This document shows positions 13,310 to 24,113 of a stretch of DNA of 64,000 nt, piece by piece. Every line of letters starts with the position of its first letter. Position 1 is the first letter of the stretch. Under the pieces are notes generated by a model, which did not search any database, was not told where the DNA came from, and saw only the letters and a program-made list of their open reading frames with translations. The translations under genes were made by a program, and so were the position numbers. Origin of the DNA: Tetrahymena thermophila SB210 (taxonomy: Eukaryota > Ciliophora > Oligohymenophorea > Hymenostomatida > Tetrahymenidae); assembly GCF_000189635.1 (NCBI RefSeq), contig NW_002476342.1:124001-188000 (forward strand), written 5' to 3'.

Positions 13310-14445
13310 AAAGCTATTAAGTAAAATAATGGGCCTAAAACAGCTGTAAAACAATTATTACTTGCTTATTTTTGCTTACTTTTAATAATCTAAAAACAAT
13401 GCAGTATATTTTATATTAATAAATATTAATTTCTTAATCAATATTATTTGTGATTTTTTGTTACCAGTTCAGCTTAAACTGAATCTTTTTATCTTTTTCT
13501 TACTTTCTTTTAGAAAATTTAAATTACTATTTGGGTTCTCTCCATTTTGTTACAAGTATTAATTATATTTAATTTAAATGATAAATTTTTATATTCCCTA
13601 TTAATTTCAATTATTATTTATATTTATTTATACATACACACACACATTGAACTCTCACATTTTTAGTTTATATTTTTATGTTTTGTTTACATTTTCACTA
13701 ATAGTAGAAGTTCTAAGTATAAGAAACGAGTTAATCGATCCAAAACATCTCTTTTACAAAGTTTTGCTTTATTTAATATTATATTTTATTTATTTTTTAT
13801 TTTTTTAAAGTATTTTGAATCATTCTTAATACTTATAAATAGGTTTTAATCAAAAATTATTAAAAACTAAATTCTATCATAAAATTTAAATTATTTTATC
13901 ATTTATTATGATAAATTGGTAAAAATTTTGTTATTTTTTAATCTTTTACATAAATTAACATAATTAATTTTAAAGATTGAGTTTAAGATATTAGTCAATT
14001 AATAATAATAATTGTTATGCTTATAATATTATTTTTTAAGTTTAAAATTTATACATTTATTTGAAATATCATAAAATTGCCTTTACATTTGATATGTCAT
14101 GTTAATTATCAATTTTAATATTCTTTATATATTTGAAATTTGAAAGAAAGTAAATACCCTATTTTTTTATTTTTAATTACTTAATTTATTGATTAAAAAT
14201 AATCATTAAGTATTTTGCATTTTTTAATAAATATGCAAAACCTCACTGATTCATTTACTCAGCTACTATAAGGTATTAAGGTAAATATGGTAAAACAAGT
14301 AGATATTTATTTAAGTATTTTTCAAGCCAATTTTTTTTTCTGAGTTTAAGAATTATTAGAAAAGTTTGACATTTATTTATTTTTTTTAAGGTTAAAAATA
14401 ATTGTTAAGTTTTTTATAAAATAAAAATATGCAACAAATAGAAAA
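13310..14445. other. Intergenic, upstream of flippase B
   Basis: AT-rich DNA holding the presumed promoter of flippase B and the 3' flank of the methyltransferase gene. It has a short (AC)n run near 13635. No gene or structured element seen. Confidence 0.55.
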
Positions 14446-15952
14446 TCAAATACAAATACCAAAAGATAAATATCCAGTATGACCTTTGATTTCTTTGGGT
14501 CCACTTGAATATACTACTTTAGTTATTTATGGTCTAATAAATTATGGGATAGGTTTGGAGCCATTTTAATTGTTTTATTATTTGTTTCTTTTATCTTTCT
14601 TATTGTTTTTATTTTGCTTTCCTTTTTTATTTGCTTGATCAGCCTCTTCTTGGCTTTCTTCTTCATCTTCTCCTTGTTCATCATCTTGATTGTTTTCTTC
14701 ATCATTATTTTCATTTTCATCTTCTGCTGCTATTTATTATTGCTAATCTTCCTAAATATTTTCTTACTCTTGAGCATTGTCTCCAACTTCGTCTCTCTTT
14801 CTTTTGTTATTGATAAAATTAGGGTTCAAAACTTAGAAGGCACTCTAAAATGTTCTCTCTCTTCTTTCAAAAGGTCTTTAAATGACTTCGATAGTGACAA
14901 TTTAAACGAATTTCTAGATTCTCATTTCTTCACAATTCTTCATTACCTATTCAATGCAAGGAGAAAAGCAGCAAAGTCTGCCACCTTTTTTAAGCACTTG
15001 CTTAGCATGAGTAATAGCCTCATAAGGTCTAGGCAAATCCAAAAATACAGCATCAGCACTGTGTTCTTTAAGATTGTAAACTCTTTCGCCGGGAATAGGC
15101 ATGAAGCCATTTGATAGAACATCTCTCCAGATAACATCAAAATTTTTCAATCCTTGTGCAGCTAAAACTTCAGCACCATTTTTAGCTCTAGCTTCGTTGA
15201 ATTCAAAAGTGTATAAATGACCTTCGTCTTAGATAGTTCTTGCAATAGATGAACTGAGACTAGCACTACCAGTACCTATTTAATTAGTAATAAATAAATA
15301 AATAAATGAATTTAAACATAAATTGGCATATTTGAATTAATATTTATTTAGAATTGTTTTGGCTAATTGTTAGTAAGAACTTCTACCTGATTCGACGACT
15401 ATTGAACCTGGTTAAATATTCATCTTAGAAATGACATAAGAAATATCAGCCTAATATAAAATTTAAGTCAAATGAGATAGAGTATCAGTGATTAAAACAG
15501 GATCAGGTCTAAGTAAATAAATAAAAGCATTCTTCTTCAAGTTAAAAATCTATGATTAAAAATAAAGCAATTAATTTATAAATAAATTATAAATTAGACA
15601 TTCTTGTTAAATAAAAACAGGCATATTTAAAATATGTTTTAATGTATGAAGTAATTTGATTCTTTACCTTTTGACCAAATTGCTTTCCTACTACTTCAGA
15701 ATGTCCAAAGTAGCCAAATCTGTTTTAAAAGAATCCATTTTCAACGATTGTTTACATTTTCATGCTATTTACACTTTCATAAAAAACAACTTAATCTCCA
15801 TATTTAATTGTGTTTGAAAGCAGTTGCTATTGGTTATCGCTCTATTTAACTTCTTCATTTGCAACTTAATTTGCTGACTATTAACTTTGCTCATTTTAAT
15901 TTTTAACTTATTGCTCGGTTTCAGCATTCTAAGCTTAAATCTCTCCTTCCAT
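14446..15952 (-). CDS. tRNA (adenine-58-N1)-methyltransferase catalytic subunit, Trm61/Gcd14-like
   Basis: Catalytic subunit of the tRNA m1A58 methyltransferase, which uses S-adenosylmethionine and works with a Trm6-type partner, usually in the nucleus. Exons: 15952-15668, about 15534-15387 and 15275-14446. Diagnostic segments: NRFGYFGHS and GKQFGQK near the N-terminus, AFIYLLRPDPVL, IVVESGTGSASLS (SAM-binding Gly loop, split by the second intron), FLDLPRPYEA (the conserved DLP motif) and FSPCIEQV. The C-terminus ends GHTGYLSFGI, matching the family's terminal GHTGYL. The N-terminal 45 residues are Gln/Asn-rich. An acidic then Lys-rich insert precedes the terminal motif. The reading frame changes once between about 14870 and 14828, between RPFERR and NPNFINN. 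No normal intron explains this, so the gene is either slightly damaged, mis-assembled or unusually decoded. The family call is firm; intactness is not. Confidence 0.88.
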
Positions 15953-16914
15953 CTTTATTAATATGTCTTTTTCTGTATTTAATTAATTAGACTTTTAGCA
16001 CAAAAAAGATATTGAAATAATATTAATAAATTTTTTATTTTTAATCTTCGTTCCTCAAAGATTATTTATATATAAAACAAGCAAGCAAGCAAGAAAGCAA
16101 AAATCAAAATTTTAATAAATTGTGAATATAATAATTTACATTCAATTTATTAATGAATCAAAAATAATAAATAAACTTCTAGATGCTCTTAACTCTCTCT
16201 TTCTCTCACTAAATCTTATTTTTTTGTTTGTTTATTTATTTATTTAAAAAGAAATCAATTATTGTCATGCTCATTTATAATAAAAATATCGTTAATTAAT
16301 TAGAATATTTATAATATTTTATTTTATCTTAATAAAAATGAAATAAAGTAAATAATATAAACATTTAATAAGAATTCCTAATTAATTAAAAAAATAACCT
16401 TTAATTAGATTTTTTTAAACTCGTTTAAATTGAAACACCAAAATCAATCCATCAACCAATAAATAAATAAATCAAAACACACTGAAAAATTTCTTTACTA
16501 AATTTATTTATTTGATAATCTATTTACTGTGGATTTCAAAATAATTTAAAAATGGAAATTTTATTGAAGAATAAATTAGACAGACAAGATATATAATTTA
16601 TTTATAAATCAATTGATATTACAGATTGATAATATTTATTTTTTTTTAATTGATTTTAAATATCAGAACTATTTAAAAGGAGGTTTATTAACAATAAAGT
16701 AAGATAATAGATAGATAGGAGATATAATTCAACTAACAATATTCGCATATACAAACAAGCAAGCAAGCAAAAAATCAAATAACAAATAAATAAATAAATT
16801 AATAAATCAATCATTCTTACATAAATACAATCTATAATATATTTTTTATTCATAGATATATAATAAATAATACAACAATAACAAACAAATAATAAATTAT
16901 TCTATATTTTAGAT
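15953..16914. promoter_or_regulatory. Divergent promoter region
   Basis: About 960 bp separates the divergent methyltransferase gene (minus) and the Gln/Arg/Ser-rich gene (plus), so both promoters should lie here. It has short GCAA runs near 16080 and 16755 and AT-rich tracts. No specific motif can be named. A 65-residue standard-code frame on the minus strand is simple-sequence derived. Confidence 0.45.
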
Positions 16915-19778
16915 ATGAGTTAGCTTTAGATTAAGAAGAATACAAAGACACTTTCTTTAAGTTAGGCGAGAACTGAACACAAATCTTAAGGGTAGCATCA
17001 ATTTAATAAACAAAATTTGAAGGAAAATTTGGAGCAGCCTTCATAATCATAATAGCCTCAAACTCTGCATCAACATCATATTTAAAATTAAAATCAAGTT
17101 TAAAGTTAGCAAATTCATTAGAATTAGCATCAAATACTTGGTGCATCTAATAGAAAATTAGTACCTAAAGTGCCCCAAGAAACAGTTCAAAATTTAAAAG
17201 CTAATGTAGGCAGATTGACCATTTTTAAGAAAAAGATATACAAAAGTGAAACTTAGAATAGTGCAAATAATTTAATTTCACATCTCAAGATAGTGAAAAA
17301 GCAAAAGCAATTAAGTCGCAGTATCTTCGATAGCACAAATAAACACACACTTTCTATTTAAGATAAAATTAAAGAGCACATTAGGCCTCTCAACCCTAAC
17401 TAATTTGTGAAATCAGAACAAGGAAAGTGGGTTAAAGTAGCTCAATAACCAAAGAAAAAAATATTTTTATCTAGCGTTAATTAAGGTAATGAAGTCTCTT
17501 AAAATAGTTCATAGTTGACTATAAAAGACAGGTAAGCTGATAGCAGCTCTGTTTAAGCTATGGGAAAAAGTACTTAGCTAAAAAGCGAAAATTATATTCA
17601 TAATAGCATTATGGCTGATGAAGCAGAAGAATTTAGCAGCAAGCATCAGTAAAATTATTAAGGCGACGCCTAAATCCTTGATGAGGAAGAAGAATATTTA
17701 GAATAATACAACAACAATGAAATGCACTCATATAGCCATAATGATTTAGCTCACCATCGAGAGGAGCACTTGTCTGTCGAAAGAAATAAACATTAAGATT
17801 CTTTTTAAGAATCACACTGTGCATATTTACAAAATGTGCCATTAAAATTTAAAGCAGACGATATTTTAAATTTAGTTAAACAGGAGAAACAAAATATTCT
17901 TTATATTGAATAGCATGTAAGCTTTTTATTATATTTTTTAAAAAATGATCACAAATTAGTCATTTGCTTTTAAATAAATATTTTTGATAGATAAAAAATA
18001 TAAAAAATACTAATTTAATTATTTAAAAAAACATCAAAAAATCAACAATTAAAAAAGCTAAATTGATCAATTTATTTTACAAAAAAATTTATATCATTTG
18101 AGTTGTTTTTTTAGATGAAATTGTTTAAAAAATTATTTATTTTTAAAGAAAAAAAATTATTTATTAAATAGGATTAATAAGGCGACTGGCTCATTGGTGT
18201 GACTAACGAAGAATCTTCTTACAGAATTATTTCAAGTAAAATAGATAACATTCATCTATCATTTTAATTCAAAATTTAAAAGTGTGTAGAAGTGAAATTT
18301 TATATTGAAAATTTAAAGTAATTTAGAAAAAACTGGAAGGATATCAGATACAAGCACATCCTGCTACATTAGAAAACAAAAACGAAATTGAAAATTATGA
18401 TGGAGAAATCCATCACCACTAATAACTGAAATAAAACGAGTAAAAAGGCACTGAAGTTTAGAATTAGCCAGCAAAAAAATAACAACAAGCTAGATAGCAG
18501 CATCATGAAGATTAAAATCACATTAGATCATAAAAAGCATTGATTTCATAGCATCTAAAAGCGAATGATAACAAATAAGCATAAAATAATAACAGCAGCA
18601 ACATCAGATAGAACTAGCAAAAATTAACACCTTAATCAAAAATCCAAAGCTTTTAAGAATAAAGCCACTACAGCAATAATCAAAGTAGTATCTCTTCAAA
18701 TAGAAATTAAGAATTCTAATCACAATAAAGTCGCAGAGATTCTGGATTGTATTCAGATAAAATGAAATTAGAAGAAAACAACGAAGAATTCGACGAATAT
18801 AAAGACGATAATAATAGAAATAGCCCTGCTAGGTCTTACTCTTTTTAAAAACAGAATCATCAAATATCAAATTAAGTTCAACAAAGTTAAATGCAGAATT
18901 AGCAGAAAGAAAACATAAATAGATATAGTAATATAAAAAGAAACAGCAGGAATATCCAAGAAAATGAACATCAATATTAAGTAGAAGAAGAATAAGAAGA
19001 AGAAGAAGTCAACGATGATCAAGATGATATTCATAATTAAACTCATAATGATGATAATTACTACAAAAATACACCCAGCAAAAAATCAGCTGCTGCAATC
19101 GATGATGAAAAGCATCCCTCAAAGTATCGTAGAGATAACTCACACTCATCCCAAAGGTCTAGAAGCTCTAATAGAAGAGATAACCTATCAAGTGAAGAGA
19201 GGGATCACAATAAATATAGAAATAGCCACAATAATAGAAACTAATCACCTAGGAAGTTAGGAAAAACTATTGAAAAACATAACAAAAATTCTACAAGGAG
19301 AAGTAAAGAATATGAATACAACAGTAAATAAAGAAACAGAGATTCTTCATCTGACAATGAAAGAAACAGTAAATAAAGAAATAGAAATAATAGTGATTAG
19401 TATAAAAATCAGAGAAACGATGATAATAGTCATAGATACAATAGATATTCTAATGAAAGATAAAATAACAGTAATAATAGCAATAACAACAATAGCAGTA
19501 ATAGACACTCTCCTGAAAGGAGACCTTAGAAGTATGGTAGAAATTAAAGTGATTATAATGAAGATCGTGGTGACAGGTACAGAAAGGAAAATAAATACAG
19601 AGAATCAGATAGTTAGCGCCACTAGCATTAGTATTAAAATTAGCACAATAATCATAACTCCCATCAATACTACCATAATCATCACCACAGAGATTCTCAG
19701 CATTAATCTCACTACAAATCGAATTAGTACTAAAATAACAGCAAGTAAAGGTCAGACAATTACTCAAGTAGAAGATGA
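16915..19778 (+). CDS. Large Gln/Ser/Arg/His-rich low-complexity protein, 3 exons
   Basis: Exons 16915-17916, 18172-18235 and 18319-19778 join in phase to 841 residues, ending at TGA 19776-19778. I do not recognise the N-terminal part; it is Gln/His-rich and includes a basic stretch (RLTIFKKKIY). A short segment around residues 320-370, built across both introns, is the most ordered-looking part and contains GDWLIGVTNEE. From about residue 375 the protein is low complexity: many Gln coded by TAA/TAG, acidic runs (EEEQEEEEV), Arg/Ser and Arg/Asp dipeptides (RRDNSHSS, RSRSSNRR, SPERRP), Asn runs and a His-rich stretch (HHHRD). The RS/RD-rich tail suggests an RNA-associated nuclear protein of the SR type, but no RNA recognition motif is visible, so this is inference. 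It is divergently arranged with the methyltransferase gene across about 960 bp. Long open stretches in the standard code at 19.0-19.8 kb are in the wrong frame. Confidence 0.72.
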
Positions 19779-20519
19779 AAAAAAAATAAAACTAAGAAAT
19801 GAATAAATGATTGAATCAATCTAAACAATTTAATAAACGAATAAATTGACCAATTAATAAATAAATAAATGATAAAAATTTAAAATATGTAAAAAATAAA
19901 TAACTTTCTTTATTCAATTATTATTAAGTTTACAACTTATTTAATTTCAAATTAATTTATATATATATATATGATTTCTTAGTTTGTTTTTATTTCTATC
20001 AAATATTTCTTTAATTAATAAGATATTTTTCATACTCATTAAAAAAACATTCAATAAAAATTAGTAAGAAATTTACTAATTAATTAACTTAATTAATTGC
20101 ATTATAAGATATTGGTAATTAATTAATTATGAAGGCTTATTTTTCAACTATATCACCATAGAAATTTTAGACATGAATCTCATTATAAATTGAAGTAATA
20201 TTTAAAAAAAATAAGTTAATATCAAATGATTACTCAAGCAAAAGATGAAAATGAATGAATTATATAACAAATGAGTAAGTTGAAAATATTTTTTTTTGTA
20301 TGAATTTATTAATATTAATAATTTAAATTTCAAATGTCTAAAAATAATTTTATTCCATTCTTATAATGTTTACAACTTATTTATTTGACTTAAAACTAAT
20401 ATTTATTTGATTTCTTATTTTGTTTTTTTTTCTTTCTATTTAGTCTTATTTTAGTTATTAAGATATTTATCATATTCTTTATTTAGTCATTAATTCACTC
20501 TAATATCAATTTTACTTAT
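19779..20519. other. Intergenic with a decayed copy of the preceding gene's 3' end
   Basis: About 20160-20500 resembles 19690-20050 (end of the Gln/Arg/Ser-rich gene plus its 3' flank). Both have CATTAATCTCACTACAAAT-like then GATTACTCAAG.A.AAGATGAAAA, then GTTTACAACTTATTTA and TTGATTTCTTA.TTTGTTTTT. The copy is no longer coding. The rest of the stretch is plain AT-rich DNA. Confidence 0.5.
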
Positions 20520-21270
20520 TCAGATAATTGCTTTTATTAAAAAAAATAAATATTTAATTAACTATAATTTATATTATTTTGCTAATAGATATATAAACAG
20601 CAATTAAAGATAGTGTTTCTCATAATAATTAATGCAATTACTAACAAATATTTAATTTGTAGCTAATTTTTTCTATACTTCTTCTCTTATTTTAATTTAA
20701 CAAAAAAAATGATAGAAATAAATAAGTTCCGATTTTAATTGGCTGACTAATTCATTAATGAAAAGTATATTTATTTATTTTTAAAATAAAATTTTTAATT
20801 TAACACAATTTATAATGAAAATATGAACTTTTAAAAAACAATAATGTAGCAGATATGCAATTACATATCTCCTCTATTTATTTTCAAAGTTTTTTAATTG
20901 ATATTTAATTTCATTTTACTCAAATTGATTCTAAGCTTATTACTTACTTAACTTTTTAAATCAAATTAACAAAATAAAATACAATATACTTTTAAAATCT
21001 TTCTCTTATTAACAAGTTAGATTTACTTGTTCATTAAGAAATGAATGAATAAATAATTTATTTAAATTTAATAAGCAAATGATTCTATTTAAGTGATTCT
21101 TTGTCATTTATTAGAACCAAAATTATTGACATTAACGAATTAATTTTGAATGAATGTCTTAAAAACTAGATAGAATTTTTTTGAATCTTAAAAAAAATAA
21201 ACTAAAATTCTTGAAAGAGTAAATAATATTTTAGTAAATTAATACCAATAACAGATAACTTTATTCATAA

Positions 21271-22473
21271 ATGAATTAATTAATTCAGGAAAAGGATAAA
21301 GCTTTGAAATGCACTAAACATAAAAAGAAATAAATTGAACTGATTCAAGTGATCAACACTGAACGTGAGAATCCAAATAAATCTTTTTTCTACTGCACGA
21401 GCTGCATTTTAGAAGATAAATCTTTTGATAATTCTAAATATCTGCAATTAGACGATATTGTAGATGAAGGTGACAAAAGTGTTATCAACAGATGGCCACC
21501 TATAAATGACTACTAAATAATTGAATAGCTTATAGATTTATGCATAAGGGAAGATGATACTGTGAACATACAAAGAAAAATAGTAGATTTTTTTGATAAA
21601 ATGAGACATGATATTCTTTGCAAACTAGAAATCATTCAGAAGAAAATGATTAATTAATCGCTTGAAAATCCATTGTCAAAATAGAAGATAGTTAAATAAT
21701 ATTAAGATATTTCAAATATCATTAATTTAAGATAACTGATTTTAAATCAGGAAGGTTAGAGTACAGAAGAGCTCTAAGAACGCTACAAGTAGCTTGTAAA
21801 AGAAATGGAGTTGAAAAAAGATCAAAGTACTAATAATCTTGAGAGTCTTCTTAAACTTAGCTAAGATTTAAATATTAATTTTCAGCAAGCAGCTTAAATG
21901 AGGGATGAAATATTGTCTTAAATAGATCAAATTACCTTCTTTGATCAAAATTTTTATTCATCTTAATATTTATAAGCTAAAAAAAGCTCATGTGAGCAAA
22001 TAGTAGATTAAATCTTAACTTTAGTTTCCAACAAAACAAATTTTTGCTCTGATACTTTTTTATCTTCTTTGAGAAAGCAGCTTCAATAAGCTAATCCTGA
22101 TTTATTAACATCTATTTCTCACTAAATATTCTAAGGCAATAAATCACCGATAGATTTTGATAGGCTAAACGAAGAGCAGCTAGAATAAATAAGAAAGTAT
22201 GTTCACCACTCAGTGAAATTAACTAAAGACAAAAATTATGAAAATCTAATTAAAGATTCAGCTTAAATTAAAAATTTTATATCCTTAATTACCTCAGGGT
22301 TATATTAATTTGATAATGACTAAAGACTACAGCTCAATTAATTCTTTATTGAAGTTTTTCCTTTTTTAAAGAAACTAAATTTAAACTCAAGAAATAGCAG
22401 CAACAGTTTTATAAACAATCAGCAGTTAAAACCTTAATAAAAAGATGCACGGGCTTCATTTAAATTTTGGTGA
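21271..22473 (+). CDS. Zinc-ligand/coiled-coil protein, truncated paralogue (copy 1)
   Basis: Single exon of 400 residues, closely similar to the gene at 24114-25832. It starts MNQLIQEKDK and has a C-x2-H (C14, H17) and a C-x2-C (C42, C45) pair, a likely B-box-like zinc site of a kind common in ciliate families. The RWPPINDY segment follows, then a long region with charged heptad-like stretches suggesting a coiled coil (about 100-340). Copy 1 matches copy 2 until about residue 380, then diverges and stops after KFW. It lacks the roughly 150-residue C-terminal domain of copy 2. Upstream DNA is also shared with copy 2, so it arose by segmental duplication. It may still be expressed, but the lost domain suggests a decaying or altered paralogue. 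Function unknown. Confidence 0.75.
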
Positions 22474-23184
22474 AATAAAATATTAAGATCATACTATATA
22501 TATTTAATTTAAAATAATAAATACGATTAATTAAAAAACAATTAGCTTTTAAATAACAAGGAATCATAAAGCAAAAAATTAAAATTTGTATGGAAAAAAT
22601 GACTTGTTTATGATATATTTCTTATGTATCTTAATTTAAATAATTTTTTACTATTTCTTATTGATAGAGTTTGTATTATTTATCCATTTTAATAGACACT
22701 TATCATGAATACGTTTTTTATTACTTATTGATAGCTATTTAATTTTAAAAATTTAATAAATATTTTAATAATTTTTATATCAAATTTCAAAATAAATTAT
22801 TCAGATCAAATCCCGTATTTAATTATACTGTGAGAATCCTAACCCCTCAAATAACTTAAAAACTTCATCATCATGATATTGTACTATAAGTATTTATATT
22901 TAAATCTTTTTCTGAGAAATTATTTTAACCTTAACAAATCAATGACTTATTTAATGATCACTTATTAATAAAATCGGTAATGGACAAATTGTTGGCACAA
23001 TATATTAATATATCAAAATATTTATGTTTTTTTATTGCTAATCCTGTAATATTTCATTTAATTTTTATGATTTTAAGCTAATTTTACATTTTCTATTTTT
23101 TAATTTTTTTATCAACCTATTTTTATTAAATTTTGAAAATAAAAATTTGTTAAAAATGTTTTTTTATATAAAGTTTTAAAAATT
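22474..23184. other. Intergenic with a coding-like scrap
   Basis: Mostly AT-rich. At 22804-22890 the minus strand reads QYHDDEVFKLFEGLGFSQYN in the ciliate code before a TGA, with a GC-richer core. It may be a fossil exon but no family is recognised. Confidence 0.4.
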
Positions 23185-23280
23185 GCCCTCCAGGCGAAAT
23201 GCTTGGAGGGCGGAAAATTAGACTTAATAGGTAGAATTTTTTCTTTCTACCCATTGGCCCATAAAGGCTCTGATTGTAAA
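23185..23280 (+). ncRNA. Candidate structured RNA: GC-rich double hairpin
   Basis: A GC-rich island in otherwise very AT-rich DNA. Positions 23185-23211 form an 11-bp stem (GCCCTCCAGGC with GCTTGGAGGGC) around a GAAAT loop. One G-U wobble pairs only if the plus strand is the RNA. A second hairpin at 23230-23251 pairs GGTAGAA with TTCTACC. A GC-rich tail (GGCCCATAAAGGCTC) follows. I do not recognise an RNA family, and a DNA-level or termination role is possible. It lies about 50-140 bp before the second unit of the segmental duplication. Confidence 0.35.
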
Positions 23281-24113
23281 TTCTCTATTAATTCATTCAC
23301 TACAATTTGAGTTGTACTTATTAAGGAAATTGCTATTATTAAAATAAATTAATTCGTATTTAATTAATTAAAATTTATGTTATTTTACAAAATAGATAAA
23401 TAAATAAATAAATAAATAAATATATAAATAAATTGCAATAAAAGATAATATTCCTTGTAATAATGATTGAAATTACTAACTAATATTTTAATTTGTAGTG
23501 CATCTTTTCTTCTTCGTCTTTTTTTATTTTATTTTGAATTATTAAAATGATAGAATGAAGAGTGATTAATTAATAAATGAAAAGAATATTTATTTTTAAA
23601 ATAAATATTTTAATTTAGAACAATTTTGAATGAAAATATTAATTGTTAAATAAAAATAATGTAGATATGCCTAATTAATTAATTATATATATATATACAT
23701 ACATATTCTATTTAATTTTTCTTGATTTCAAAATTTTAAATAATATTTAATTTCATCTTCCTTAAACTGATTCTAAGCTTATTACTTTTTTAACTTTTTT
23801 AAATTTGTTTAACAAAATAAATTTCAAAAGACTTTTAAATTCTGGATATTCTTTCTCTTATAAACAAGCTAGATTGCTTGTTCATTAGGAAATGAATAAA
23901 TAATTTATTTAAATCTAATAAGCAAATGATTCTATTTAAGTGATTGCTTTACATTTATATTAATAATAATTATTAAAATACAGGAATTTATTTTGAGTGA
24001 ATATCTGAAAAACTAGAATGTTTTGAATCTTTAAAAAAAATTAACTAAATTACTTGAAGGAGTAATTAATAATTTAGTAAGCTAATACCAATTGCAGATA
24101 ACTTTCTTCATAA

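Noticed and set aside
14523-15114. Standard-code frames on both strands over the methyltransferase gene
   Set aside because: Plus-strand frames are antisense shadows of the acidic/Lys-rich insert. The minus-strand frame at 14523-14720 is the wrong frame of the same insert.
19270-19806. 178-residue standard-code frame and its minus-strand shadow at 19450-19767
   Set aside because: Both overlap the Arg/Ser/Gln-rich exon in other frames; the ciliate-code frame is far longer and ends at TGA 19778.
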